This document shows positions 1 to 9,111 of a stretch of DNA of 64,000 nucleotides, one piece after another. The notes under the pieces are model-generated. The model had not been told where the DNA came from. It saw only the letters and a list, made by a program, of their open reading frames with translations, and did not search any database. Source of the stretch: Cacconaster sp033811195 (GTDB taxonomy: Bacteria; Bacteroidota; Bacteroidia; Bacteroidales; UBA932); the NCBI GenBank assembly GCA_033811195.1, contig JAPXOZ010000001.1, positions 186,001 to 250,000 of the forward strand, written 5' to 3'. The translations under genes were made by a program, and so were the position numbers. The stretch's first letter is position 1, and every line of letters starts with the position of its first letter.

Positions 1-2
1 CG

Positions 3-2204
3 GGGGCATGCGCTCCTTTCGGTTTGGTTCAATTAAGTCCCGATACGGAAATGATTCCTCACAATATCGACGGTATTTATCAACCCGATGCATATAAATA
101 TTGTGCCGGTTACCAATATGATGATAAAACCATTGTGGGGTTCAGTCATACCCATTTTAACGGGACGGGGCATTCCGATTTGGGTGATATTCTGATAATG
201 CCTATGACTGGCGAGGTAAAGTTGGATATGGGAACCGAAGAAAATCCCGAGAGCGGCTATCGTTCACGATTCAGTCACGATGATGAGCAGGCCGAAGCCG
301 GTTACTACTCCGTCCTCTTGCAAGACTATGATATCCTTGCAGAGATGACTGCAACAGAAAGAGTAGGGGTACATCGCTACACTTTCCCGCAAGGCACGGA
401 AACAGGACATATCATTCTCGATTTGGATTACGGGATTTACAATTACGACGGCAAGGTGCTGATGGCAAACCTACGTGTGGAAGATGAATATACACTTACA
501 GGTTATCGTATAACTCGCGGATGGTCGAGAATGAATTATACCCATTTTGCCGTGAAGTTCTCTAAACCTATCCAAAACTATGGTTGTCGTAACAAGGAAA
601 AAGTGCTCTACAACGGTTTCTGGCGGAAATTTGATATGACCAAAAACTTCCCTGAAATGTTTGGGAAACATCTGACAGCCTATTTTGATTTCGATTTTTC
701 CGATGGGAAGCCTCTCGAAATTCAGGTAGCACTTTCACCTGTGGATTGCCTTGGCGCAATGAAAAACCTGGAGTCTGAAACCGGCGGAAAATCCTTTGAT
801 GATATTCGCAATGAAACTCAGCGGAAATGGGAAAAAGAACTTAGCTGCATCCAATTTGAAGCCGATGAAGAGACAAAATATGTTTTTTACACAGCACTCT
901 ATCATACTATGATAAACCCTTCCGTTTATCAAGATGTGGACGGGCGATATCGTGGCATCGATCACAATATTCATCAAGCTGAAAAAGGAGAAACCAACTA
1001 CACGGTTTTCTCTGTTTGGGACACATTTCGCGCACAACATCCACTTATGAATCTTATAAAGCCCGCACGAAGCGCCCAATTTGTCAACTCTATGTTAAAT
1101 CACTACCAACAAAGCGTACATAAGGCTTTACCGGTATGGTCACATATGGGAAATGAAAATTGGTGCATGATCGGTTATCACTCCGTCTCAGTACTTTCAG
1201 ACGCAATTGCCAAGGGATTGGATATTGATAAAGAATTGGCATTACAAGCCTGTGTTCATAGTTCCAATGTTGACTATTTTGATGGTACGGGCGATTACAA
1301 AAAATATGGATACGTGCCATTGGAAAGAAGTTCATCAGCTGCCTCCATTACTTTGGAATACAGCTATGATGATTGGACCATTCACGAGCTGGCAAATCGT
1401 TTAAACAAAATTGAAATTAGTCAGGAGTACGCACGTCGGGCCCTGAATTACCGCAATATCTTCGACCCTTCCCTGCATTTTGCCCGTCCAAGACTTAAAG
1501 ATGGAACATTTAAAGAGGATTTTGACCTGTTGGATACACATGGGCAGGGTTTTATAGAGGGAAATTCGTGGAATTACTCCTTTTTTGTGCCTCACGATGT
1601 TAACGGATTGATAAATGAAATGGGTGGCGAGAAACAATTTGTTCGCCGTCTTGATTCGCTTTTCACTATGCATCTTCCTGCCAAATATTTCGAAAAAACC
1701 GAAGATATCAACGAAGAGGGCCTGATGGGTAACTATGTACATGGAAATGAACCAAGTCATCATGTAGCCTATTTGTACAAATGGACGAACGAACCGTGGA
1801 AGTCTGAATACCGCCTTCACGAAATTATGCGGCAGATGTACAAAAACAAAATAGACGGACTGTCGGGCAACGACGATTGCGGACAAATGTCGGCTTGGTA
1901 TATATTTTCGGCACTCGGTTTTTACCCCGTTTGTCCCGGTTCCGACCAATACGTAATCGGCTCGCCCAAGACAAAAGAAACGACCATTCATTTGGAAAAC
2001 GGAAAAACATTCACCGTTAAAACCGAAAATTTATCCGATAAAAACGTTTATGTAAAATCCATAAAGCTTAACGGCAAAAAATATGAAAGGCATTTCATAA
2101 CACATTCGGATATCCTCAAAGGTGGTGAAATGCTTTTTGAAATGAACAATAGGCCAAACAGAAAGTCCGCTTCTTATCAAAAACCTTATTCTCTTACGGA
2201 ATAA
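3..2204 (+). CDS. GH92 alpha-mannosidase, 5' end outside window
   Basis: Glycoside hydrolase family 92 exo-alpha-mannosidase, a calcium-dependent, probably periplasmic enzyme that trims alpha-linked mannose from glycans. The frame is open to the window edge and reads GACAPFGLVQLSPDT, the conserved start of the GH92 domain, so the true start and signal peptide lie to the left; TTG at 24 is not a real start. Family motifs are visible: the region around YRGIDHNIHQ and VWDTFRAQHPL, EGNSWNYSFFVPHD near residue 520, GNEPSHHVAYLY near 577, and GNDDCGQMSAWYIFSALG near 623, which contains the acidic catalytic/calcium residues. The C-terminus looks complete and is followed by a hairpin terminator. Family assignment is firm; the exact linkage specificity cannot be told. 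Confidence 0.95.
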   Translation, partial: GACAPFGLVQLSPDTEMIPHNIDGIYQPDAYKYCAGYQYDDKTIVGFSHTHFNGTGHSDLGDILIMPMTGEVKLDMGTEENPESGYRSRFSHDDEQAEAGYYSVLLQDYDILAEMTATERVGVHRYTFPQGTETGHIILDLDYGIYNYDGKVLMANLRVEDEYTLTGYRITRGWSRMNYTHFAVKFSKPIQNYGCRNKEKVLYNGFWRKFDMTKNFPEMFGKHLTAYFDFDFSDGKPLEIQVALSPVDCLGAMKNLESETGGKSFDDIRNETQRKWEKELSCIQFEADEETKYVFYTALYHTMINPSVYQDVDGRYRGIDHNIHQAEKGETNYTVFSVWDTFRAQHPLMNLIKPARSAQFVNSMLNHYQQSVHKALPVWSHMGNENWCMIGYHSVSVLSDAIAKGLDIDKELALQACVHSSNVDYFDGTGDYKKYGYVPLERSSSAASITLEYSYDDWTIHELANRLNKIEISQEYARRALNYRNIFDPSLHFARPRLKDGTFKEDFDLLDTHGQGFIEGNSWNYSFFVPHDVNGLINEMGGEKQFVRRLDSLFTMHLPAKYFEKTEDINEEGLMGNYVHGNEPSHHVAYLYKWTNEPWKSEYRLHEIMRQMYKNKIDGLSGNDDCGQMSAWYIFSALGFYPVCPGSDQYVIGSPKTKETTIHLENGKTFTVKTENLSDKNVYVKSIKLNGKKYERHFITHSDILKGGEMLFEMNNRPNRKSASYQKPYSLTE

Positions 2205-2223
2205 CAGCTTCGAAACAGAAAGA

Positions 2224-2261
2224 TAGTATTGAATATGACACACTAAATTCAATACTATTTA
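2224..2261 (+). terminator. Terminator-like hairpin after GH92 gene
   Basis: An 11-bp perfect inverted repeat (TAGTATTGAAT at 2224-2234, ATTCAATACTA at 2247-2257) is followed by a T-rich stretch. It lies between the GH92 stop and the convergent ilvA stop and could serve both genes. Confidence 0.6.
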
Positions 2262-2282
2262 CTTTAAACCAGGAACTTAACT

Positions 2283-3518
2283 TTATTTCAATATTTTATA
2301 CTGCCAGCCCTTAGCTTTTAGCTCATTACCTACTATTTCAAGCTGCGAGGTGTCTTGCAAATTAAAGGTTATTGTGACCTGTACATATCCTACCGGAACG
2401 TTGGTAATGGAACGTTCGTGTTCAATATCGTGAATAGAAGCGCGTAATTTTTCCAAAATACTAATAATTTGGCTTAACATACCGGCTTGATCGGGAATGA
2501 GAACTGCTATTCTGGCTCTTAATCCCTGTCCTATAACACCTTTTTCGATAATTTGCTCCAAAATACTGGTATTTATATTACCACCGCTAATAACTGCAAC
2601 TACATTTTTATTTTCAACATCTACTTTTTTGTTTAAAATTGCCGCTAAAGAGGCAGCACCGGAGGGTTCCGACAAGTTCTTGGCACGTTGTAGCAAATTA
2701 AAACAAACTTGCGCTATTTCATTGTCATTTACCACAACAACATCATCAACATATTTTTTAACTATTTCGAAGTTGAGATTTCCGGGAGCTTTAACTGCAA
2801 TTCCGTCTGCTATCGTATTTCCTGACACAAAAGGTGTAAGCACGCCATTGTCAAGTGAAACTCGCATGCTGTGTGCACCTTCAGCTTCTACACCAATAAC
2901 TTTAATGTTTGGATTCATGCTCTTTAAAGCAATGGCAATTCCCGAAATAAGTCCGCCACCGCCAATAGGCACAAAAACCATATCTATGTCATCCAACTGT
3001 TCAAATATTTCCAAACCTATCGTGCCGGCTCCTGCTATAATATCGGGATGATTGTATGGATGAACAAAAACAGCTCCGGACTCTTCAAGATAATCCATGG
3101 CGGCTTCATAGGCATCGTTAAAACTGTCTCCTCTTAAAATCACATTGGCTCCATAACCTCTGGTCGCAATAACCTTTATCGGAGGAGCAAATTCGGGCAT
3201 GAAGACGGTGCTCTTAACTCCCAATTTTGTAGCAGCATAAGCTACACCTTGCGCATGATTTCCTGCCGAAGCACAAAGTACGCCGCGTTCTTTGTCTTCG
3301 GGACTTAAATTGCTGATATGGTTGTAAGCTCCACGGATTTTGAATGAACCCGTAGATTGTAAATTTTCAAGCTTCAAATAGACCTGCGCATTCACCATGT
3401 TGGAAAATGACTTGCTACGTTCCAAATCAGTACGTTTAACTATTTTTTCTAATAGTTTTTTCGCCTTTATTATGTCTGATAATGCAGGTATAGGCATATC
3501 ACATATACTTTTACTCAT
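2283..3518 (-). CDS. ilvA: Threonine ammonia-lyase
   Basis: PLP-dependent enzyme that converts L-threonine to 2-oxobutanoate and ammonia, the first committed step to isoleucine. The 411-residue protein has a fold-type II PLP domain: the PLP lysine is K60 in GSFKIRGAY, and the glycine-rich phosphate loop PIGGGGLISG lies near residue 186. A short ACT-like domain occupies about residues 330-411, as in the shorter IlvA form, so allosteric control is possible but weaker than in two-ACT enzymes. The gene is monocistronic, with a TACATTTG promoter box just upstream. No other isoleucine genes are adjacent, so a biosynthetic rather than catabolic role is inferred. Confidence 0.93.
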   Translation of the reverse strand: MSKSICDMPIPALSDIIKAKKLLEKIVKRTDLERSKSFSNMVNAQVYLKLENLQSTGSFKIRGAYNHISNLSPEDKERGVLCASAGNHAQGVAYAATKLGVKSTVFMPEFAPPIKVIATRGYGANVILRGDSFNDAYEAAMDYLEESGAVFVHPYNHPDIIAGAGTIGLEIFEQLDDIDMVFVPIGGGGLISGIAIALKSMNPNIKVIGVEAEGAHSMRVSLDNGVLTPFVSGNTIADGIAVKAPGNLNFEIVKKYVDDVVVVNDNEIAQVCFNLLQRAKNLSEPSGAASLAAILNKKVDVENKNVVAVISGGNINTSILEQIIEKGVIGQGLRARIAVLIPDQAGMLSQIISILEKLRASIHDIEHERSITNVPVGYVQVTITFNLQDTSQLEIVGNELKAKGWQYKILK

Positions 3519-3535
3519 GGCTATTATTTTTATTA

Positions 3536-3543
3536 CAAATGTA
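3536..3543 (-). promoter_or_regulatory. Bacteroidota -7 box for ilvA
   Basis: TACATTTG on the minus strand fits the TAnnTTTG -7 consensus, 18 nt upstream of the ilvA start codon. Confidence 0.55.
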
Positions 3544-3665
3544 CATTTATTTATTACAATTTGAAAATGAGAGTGTGTTATAATTCGTTCTAACAGGCAA
3601 AATGCACTACCGTATGTATCGGCCTATTTAGTTTAAGAAAATATTGACTGTTCCCACAGCAAATT

Positions 3666-3746
3666 AATCCCCAAAAATGAGGATATTTTACTACCAAAAT
3701 ACCAACTTTTGGGGATTGCCCCCATCTCTATTTATCGTGAACTTTG
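3666..3746 (+). promoter_or_regulatory. Operator plus promoter of TonB receptor gene
   Basis: A perfect 11-bp inverted repeat, AATCCCCAAAA (3666-3676) and TTTTGGGGATT (3707-3717), ends in GATTG, which serves as the -33 element. After 20 nt comes GAACTTTG (3739-3746) as the -7 box. The start codon is at 3791. The feo promoter at 6598-6679 has the same parts at the same spacing, so one regulator probably controls both; an iron-related signal is inferred. Confidence 0.65.
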
Positions 3747-3790
3747 CATTTGAAATTACTTTAATTATCACCTCTAAAGATCAGTAATCA

Positions 3791-6250
3791 ATGAGAATTT
3801 CAAAAATATTTATTTCCGTTTTAACGAAGAGACATATTTTACTAATTCTATGCCTGTTGTGTGCTTGGACGAACTCTTGGTCAGAAGAGTCTGTGAAACA
3901 CACTAGTGACGCTCATATTATCGGACACGTACTTGACAAAGCAACAAAAGAACATTTACCATACGTAACCATACATTTGCAAGGCACTACCATAGGCATT
4001 TCAACCGATGCCACCGGACACTATTTCCTGCGTAATTTACCGGTTGGAAAATTCACGCTCAAGGTATCAATGATTGGTTTCAAAACTATTTTAAAAGAGG
4101 TAGAAATAAAAGAAAAAACCACGCAGGAAATAGACTTTGAAATGGAGGAGGTGAGCGTTTCGCTGAGCGAAGTGGTGGTGTCGGCAAACCGCAGCGCAAC
4201 TACGCGTCATATGACGCCCTCACTGGTTAATGTAATCGGAATTAAAATGCTCGAAACAACAAACGCATACACACTTTCAGACGGATTGAACTTTCAGCCC
4301 GGACTTCGTGTGGAAAACAATTGCCAAAGCTGTGGTACTACACAGGTTCGCATCAATGGATTGGATGGACCTTATTCGCAAATTCTTATTGATTCTCGCC
4401 CAATAATCGGCGCATTAGCGGGTGTTTACAATTTGGAGCAAATCCCGACCAATATGATTGAACGTATCGAAGTGGTTCGTGGTGGAGGATCGGCACTTTT
4501 TGGCGCCAACGCCATTGGAGGAACCATCAATATAATTACTCGCGAGCCAAATCGCAATTCAGGCGAAATTACACACACTTTATCTAACATAAATGCTTCC
4601 GGAGCATTGGAAAGCAACACAACTTTTAATGCTTCGCTCGTAAGCGACGCACAGAAAGCGGGTATCGTGGTTTTTGGGCAACATCGCCAGCGTGACGGTT
4701 ATGATTTGGATGGTGACGGCTTTTCAGAGTTGCCCCATTTGAAAAATAGGGCTTTCGGTTTTCGTTCATATCTTAAAACCGGCATTTATTCAAAGCTCTC
4801 TTTAGATTACCAAAATCTGCACGAATTTCGTCGTGGCGGCGACCGGTTTCATTTGCAGCCCTTTGAAGCATACATAACCGAACAAATAAAACATTACATT
4901 AATGGTGGTTCGCTCAAATTCGACCGGTTTTCTGCTAATCAGAAGCACCAATTCTGTATTTATGCAGCGGCTCAACATACCGACAGAAATTCATATTACG
5001 GTGCCGGAGATCCTTATATTGACGATGTCCCGGAGATCACTCCTGATATGACTCCCGAAAGAGTTAAAGAGATAAACAACATCGTCGAAAATAATAATTT
5101 ACGAAAAAACTCCTTCGGACAAACCACCGAGTTAACCTATCAAGTCGGAGGTCACTATATTTATTCATTTGATAAATTGTGGTTTATGCCGGCTGATTTA
5201 ACAATGGGAATAGAATTTATCGGCAGCAACTTGGAAGATGTAAGCGGTTACCGGAAGAGCCCTATTTCTCAAAAAACAAAAAACCTCGGTTTCTTTTTTC
5301 AAAATGAGTGGAAAACCACAAAATGGACTTTTTTATTGGGCGGACGCGTTGATAAACATAATTTAGTAAAAAATGCCATTTTCGTTCCTAGAATCAATGT
5401 TCGTTATAACCCGATAGAGAGTATTAATCTCAGAGTCTCTTATAGTGAAGGATTCCGTGCCCCTCAATTTTTTGACGAGGATTTACACGTTGAAATTGCA
5501 GGAGGAGAACAAATAATAAGAGTGCTGTCAGAAGAGTTGCATGAAGAGCGTTCACGCAGTATCAGTACATCTGCCGATTTTTACTATAAGTTAGGTAACG
5601 TTTCATGCAATACCCTGATCGAAGGGTTCTTTACTCGTTTGATGAATCCTTTCACCAATGTGAAAACGGGAAACGAGCTTTTGATTGAAAATGATACGAA
5701 TGGTGCAAATGTTTACGGTATTAACCTTGAAGGCAGGGTGGCATACAGAAATGTTTTCGACTTGCAGGCAGGAGTCACTCTTCAGAAAAGTGAGTACGAC
5801 AACGAGCGCAAATGGTGGGAACCCGAAAGCCCCGAAGAGCAAGAGTTGGATAAGGTGGTTCCTACACGAAGATTTATGCGTACACCTAATGTTTATGCAT
5901 ATTTTGTGACGACCTATAACGCCTCAAAGAGAATATCTACAACGCTGTCGGGAAAATATACAGGGAGTATGCTTGTTCCCCACGAAGTGGGAGAAGGGAA
6001 AGAAGGTATTCACAGATTTTCAAAAGTGAATATTACTGAAACCACACCTTCATTTTTTGAGTTGAATCTAAGCGCAAGCTATACATTTACTGTTTACAAC
6101 GATGCTCAATTTCAGTTAAATATAGGGATAAAAAACCTTTTTAACTCCTATCAAAAAGATTTCGACACAGGCCCTGGAAGAGCGTCCGGTTATGTCTATG
6201 GACCGGCAATTCCCAGAACCTTTTTCGCAGGGTTTAGGATTAAGTTTTAA
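3791..6250 (+). CDS. TonB-dependent outer-membrane receptor
   Basis: An 819-residue outer-membrane active transporter. An N-terminal signal peptide (about residues 1-30, leucine-rich core) is followed by a carboxypeptidase-D-like beta-sandwich (about 43-120, AHIIGHVLDKATKEHLPYVT), a plug domain (about 135-250, with RIEVVRGGGSALFGANAIGGTINI) and a 22-strand-type barrel ending in the terminal aromatic FRIKF. The plug has two cysteines in NCQSCGTT. There is no SusD partner, which argues against glycan import. The promoter matches that of the downstream feo operon, so an iron, haem or siderophore substrate is likely, but the ligand is not shown directly. Confidence 0.92.
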   Translation: MRISKIFISVLTKRHILLILCLLCAWTNSWSEESVKHTSDAHIIGHVLDKATKEHLPYVTIHLQGTTIGISTDATGHYFLRNLPVGKFTLKVSMIGFKTILKEVEIKEKTTQEIDFEMEEVSVSLSEVVVSANRSATTRHMTPSLVNVIGIKMLETTNAYTLSDGLNFQPGLRVENNCQSCGTTQVRINGLDGPYSQILIDSRPIIGALAGVYNLEQIPTNMIERIEVVRGGGSALFGANAIGGTINIITREPNRNSGEITHTLSNINASGALESNTTFNASLVSDAQKAGIVVFGQHRQRDGYDLDGDGFSELPHLKNRAFGFRSYLKTGIYSKLSLDYQNLHEFRRGGDRFHLQPFEAYITEQIKHYINGGSLKFDRFSANQKHQFCIYAAAQHTDRNSYYGAGDPYIDDVPEITPDMTPERVKEINNIVENNNLRKNSFGQTTELTYQVGGHYIYSFDKLWFMPADLTMGIEFIGSNLEDVSGYRKSPISQKTKNLGFFFQNEWKTTKWTFLLGGRVDKHNLVKNAIFVPRINVRYNPIESINLRVSYSEGFRAPQFFDEDLHVEIAGGEQIIRVLSEELHEERSRSISTSADFYYKLGNVSCNTLIEGFFTRLMNPFTNVKTGNELLIENDTNGANVYGINLEGRVAYRNVFDLQAGVTLQKSEYDNERKWWEPESPEEQELDKVVPTRRFMRTPNVYAYFVTTYNASKRISTTLSGKYTGSMLVPHEVGEGKEGIHRFSKVNITETTPSFFELNLSASYTFTVYNDAQFQLNIGIKNLFNSYQKDFDTGPGRASGYVYGPAIPRTFFAGFRIKF

Positions 6251-6275
6251 ACACTAAAACGAGTGCTAAACAATT

Positions 6276-6310
6276 AACCCCGAAAGTTAGATACAACATT
6301 CGGGGTTTGC
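6276..6310 (+). terminator. Terminator-like hairpin after TonB receptor
   Basis: A perfect 9-bp inverted repeat (AACCCCGAA 6276-6284, TTCGGGGTT 6299-6307) lies 25 nt after the receptor stop. The T-tract is short. Confidence 0.6.
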
Positions 6311-6389
6311 ATATTGTAACGCAATGAAGCGTTCATTGGGAGAAATTAAATAAGTAATAAACAACAAACAATAGTTGCCCTATAAATTA

Positions 6390-6455
6390 GTTACACAATT
6401 ACGCTTATATATTTTCAAATGGCTTACAAATGGTGGAGATGCGTAATTGTGTAAC
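6390..6455. repeat. Perfect 15-bp inverted repeat with 36-nt loop
   Basis: GTTACACAATTACGC (6390-6404) is matched exactly by GCGTAATTGTGTAAC (6441-6455). It sits in the 579-nt gap between the TonB receptor and feoA. It is too far from the receptor to be its main terminator and may be a small palindromic element or an RNA hairpin. The rest of the gap (6456-6590) is AT-rich with nothing I can identify. Confidence 0.6.
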
Positions 6456-6597
6456 CTACAGTAAAACCTTTATAAATAAAAAACTATCCAAACATAACTG
6501 TAACTAACTTTACTGTATTCGTTTAAATTACAAGCTGTGTGTAACGTCAGCACTGTATTTTGACACTGCAAAATTATTGCGAATACAAACAGCAATC

Positions 6598-6679
6598 AAT
6601 CCCCAAATATTGGGATTTTAGTCGATCAAAAATCATCATTTATTGGGATTGTTTCTTTCTTTCTCTATCGTGAACTTTG
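6598..6679 (+). promoter_or_regulatory. Operator plus promoter of feo operon
   Basis: AATCCCCAA and TTGGGATT half-sites form a near-palindrome at 6598-6617, and a third TTGGGATT precedes G at 6643-6651 as the -33 region. A 20-nt spacer leads to GAACTTTG (6672-6679) as the -7 box. Parts, order and spacing match the TonB receptor promoter to within one nucleotide. The leader to feoA is about 145 nt. Confidence 0.65.
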
Positions 6680-6686
6680 CATATAA

Positions 6687-6782
6687 ATGAATATAGAACA
6701 ATACGATATTGGGAAAATGGCCTGTTCAACATACGTAGCCCACGCAAATAACAATGTGCGAAAGCCGGACGAAGTGTTTTAG
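6687..6782 (+). CDS. Possible 31-residue leader peptide upstream of feoA
   Basis: A complete small reading frame starts with ATG about 8 nt after the -7 box, so it would be nearly leaderless. It encodes 31 residues (starting MNIEQYDIGK, ending KPDEVF) and stops 47 nt before feoA. It could be a translated leader, or the leader could act as a structured RNA and the frame be chance. No homology is claimed. Confidence 0.25.
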   Translation: MNIEQYDIGKMACSTYVAHANNNVRKPDEVF

Positions 6783-6829
6783 GATTGAAAATAGTCGCTT
6801 TAAAATAATTGTAAAAAAGGAGAACAGAT

Positions 6830-7057
6830 ATGTTAAAACTTAATGAGATAAACGCAGGTCAAAAGGTTGTTATTAAAGAGATAAAAGGTAATTCCAGATT
6901 TCTCAGTCGAATAACTTCAATTGGTCTAACATTGGGCAGTGAAATTGTAATGCTTTACAACGAAAAAAAGGTTCCTTTACTTTTCTTTAGTCGCGATACT
7001 GTGATCGCTTTGAATCAACAAGAGAGTATGGATATTATGGTGGAGGCATTAGCATGA
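6830..7057 (+). CDS. feoA: Ferrous iron transport protein A
   Basis: A 75-residue SH3-like FeoA domain protein, cytosolic partner of the FeoB ferrous iron permease. It shows the family pattern of a short beta-barrel with the central GLTLGSEIVML turn. The start is preceded by AAAAAAGGAGAAC, an unusually good ribosome-binding site for this lineage. The stop overlaps the feoB start by 4 nt, so the two are translationally coupled. In many Bacteroidales feoA and feoB are fused; here they are separate genes. Confidence 0.92.
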   Translation: MLKLNEINAGQKVVIKEIKGNSRFLSRITSIGLTLGSEIVMLYNEKKVPLLFFSRDTVIALNQQESMDIMVEALA

Positions 7058-9093
7058 GTGCCACAGTGCCCAAAACACCCACCATTGCCCTTTTGGGTCA
7101 ACCTAATTCCGGAAAATCTACCCTTTTTAACGGATTGACGGGGGCAAGGCAACGAGTCGGAAATTGGCCCGGAAAAACGGTTGAGAAAAAAGAAGGACAC
7201 TATGTCAAAAACGGCATACGCTATAATATTGTCGATTTGCCCGGGACTTACAGCCTTTCCGCTAATTCGGAAGAAGAAATTATCACACGTGATTATATTG
7301 CATCGGGGCAAGCGGATATCGTATGCATATTGGCTGACTCATCTCAACTATCCCGAAGTCTTTTTATGTTGGCTGATTATGCAGGCATTCTATGCCCTGC
7401 AGTCCTTTTGCTAAACCTTATGGATGTCGCAGAAGAACAAGGAAAAATAATTGAAGCAGAGAAACTTCGGGAGAAATTGGGTATTCCCGTGATCCCTTTT
7501 GTCGCTGCTGACCTCAGCAAATATGATCTCTTTTATAATGTTGTTGATACTGCATTAGAGGAAAAAAGATTGCTTAATATAGCCACCTTGACAGAAAAGT
7601 ACAGCTTGATGGAAAATGGAATCTATGATAAGATTCTTGCTCTATTGCCTGAAAATGGCATCGACAATTATTCGCCTTTTTGGCTTGCCGTAAAGCTCAT
7701 TGAAAAGGATTCGGAAGTTCTGATAAAAATAAAGAATATTTTCTCACAGAATGAGTTTCAGGATTTGGATAAGCTTCTCTCTTCTGTTGAAAACGGTGCT
7801 TTGGAAACAGCTGGCCACAAATTCCAATGGATTGATGAATTGTTGAGAGATACTCTTGTCCAAAATGGTAAAAAACCAATTCTTACAAAGTTTGACAGAA
7901 TAGCAACTCATCGAAGCTGGGGAAAACCCCTCGCGATATTAATTATTCTCTTGGGTCTGGTTGCCTCATTTATACCGGCTGCTCCCATTATGAAAGCAGG
8001 AGAACTCATACCTATGCTGGGAGGGCCGATTACTGATGCTTTGGTTGCCATTAATACACCTATGTTTATCATCCAATTGATTACCCAGGTAGTGCTGAAT
8101 ACTCTCTTTTTTGCCATATCAATAATAGGGTTTGTGTTCGGCGTTAATTTAGTGTTTGGTTTTTTGGAGGAGGTAGGCTATATGGCTCGTGTCTCTTATG
8201 TCTTCGACGGTACTATGTCTAGACTGGGACTACAAGGGAAATCGGTTATGCCACTGATTGTTAGTTTTGGTTGCACAATTGGTGGTGCGGCAGGAACGCG
8301 AGTGATAGACTCGTGGGGGCAGAAAGTTCTCACAATCGCTTTAGCGTGGGTTGTTCCTTGTGCGGCCACTTGGGCAATCGTACCCGTGATTTCTTCTATG
8401 TTTTTTGGTGCGTGGGCACCAATAATTATTGTCGCTATATTTTTGGTGGCAGGTATTCATATGTTGATAACCGCCAAAATATTTGGTCCTAAATTAATAA
8501 GGGAAGAGGAGCGAGCAGGCCTTATAATGGAACTTCCACCATATCATAAGCCGAAATGGAAAGCATTGTTGAGGTCAATCTGGGTGAGAACATGGGATAT
8601 TTTATCTCGGGCGCTTAAAGTCATCTTTGTCGTCTCGTTGATCTTTTGGCTCCTGACTTATAGTGCTTCGGGTAATCCTGAAGGAACGATGCTTTACCGC
8701 TTCGGAAGAGTCATAGAACCGGTAACAATGGTATTTGGCCTAACGTGGCAAACCTTTTTAGCGTATATCGCCTCTATGGTAAGTAAAGAGGCAGCTTTAG
8801 GAGTTTTAGGTTCTTTATATTTGGGTGGTGGAAGTCTATTCACGACAGCTATTGAAAGCGGAGGTGAGGTGATAACGGGTCTGGATACCGTGTTACTATC
8901 TTCTCTTACTCCCCCGGCAGCTCTCGCCTTTATCTTTGCAGTTACTTTTAATGCCCCCTGCCTCATGGCAATTACCTCTACATATCAAGAGACCCGATCC
9001 TTGAAGTGGACTTTGTGCATTTTGGGATACTATATTGCGACCTCTCTGATTCTTTCCTTTTTGGTATATCATATTTCCGGTCTATTTTTTTAA
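7054..9093 (+). CDS. feoB: Ferrous iron transporter B
   Basis: Inner-membrane Fe(II) transporter of 679 residues with an N-terminal GTPase domain. G1 is GQPNSGKS (15-22), G3 is DLPG (61-64) and G4 is NLMD (121-124). A helical spacer region (about 180-280) precedes the two Gate repeats and about 8-10 membrane helices (290-679), with the conserved VSFGCTIGGAAGTR segment. Length and order are normal. It is the second gene of feoA-feoB-feoC-like, transcribed from the operator-rich promoter shared with the TonB receptor, which suggests import across both membranes is co-regulated. Confidence 0.97.
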   Translation: MSATVPKTPTIALLGQPNSGKSTLFNGLTGARQRVGNWPGKTVEKKEGHYVKNGIRYNIVDLPGTYSLSANSEEEIITRDYIASGQADIVCILADSSQLSRSLFMLADYAGILCPAVLLLNLMDVAEEQGKIIEAEKLREKLGIPVIPFVAADLSKYDLFYNVVDTALEEKRLLNIATLTEKYSLMENGIYDKILALLPENGIDNYSPFWLAVKLIEKDSEVLIKIKNIFSQNEFQDLDKLLSSVENGALETAGHKFQWIDELLRDTLVQNGKKPILTKFDRIATHRSWGKPLAILIILLGLVASFIPAAPIMKAGELIPMLGGPITDALVAINTPMFIIQLITQVVLNTLFFAISIIGFVFGVNLVFGFLEEVGYMARVSYVFDGTMSRLGLQGKSVMPLIVSFGCTIGGAAGTRVIDSWGQKVLTIALAWVVPCAATWAIVPVISSMFFGAWAPIIIVAIFLVAGIHMLITAKIFGPKLIREEERAGLIMELPPYHKPKWKALLRSIWVRTWDILSRALKVIFVVSLIFWLLTYSASGNPEGTMLYRFGRVIEPVTMVFGLTWQTFLAYIASMVSKEAALGVLGSLYLGGGSLFTTAIESGGEVITGLDTVLLSSLTPPAALAFIFAVTFNAPCLMAITSTYQETRSLKWTLCILGYYIATSLILSFLVYHISGLFF

Positions 9094-9111
9094 AGTAAAA
9101 AAGGGATTGTC

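Noticed and set aside
1401..1991. 196-codon minus-strand frame inside the GH92 gene
   Set aside because: No recognisable domain; the plus strand encodes conserved GH92 motifs throughout.
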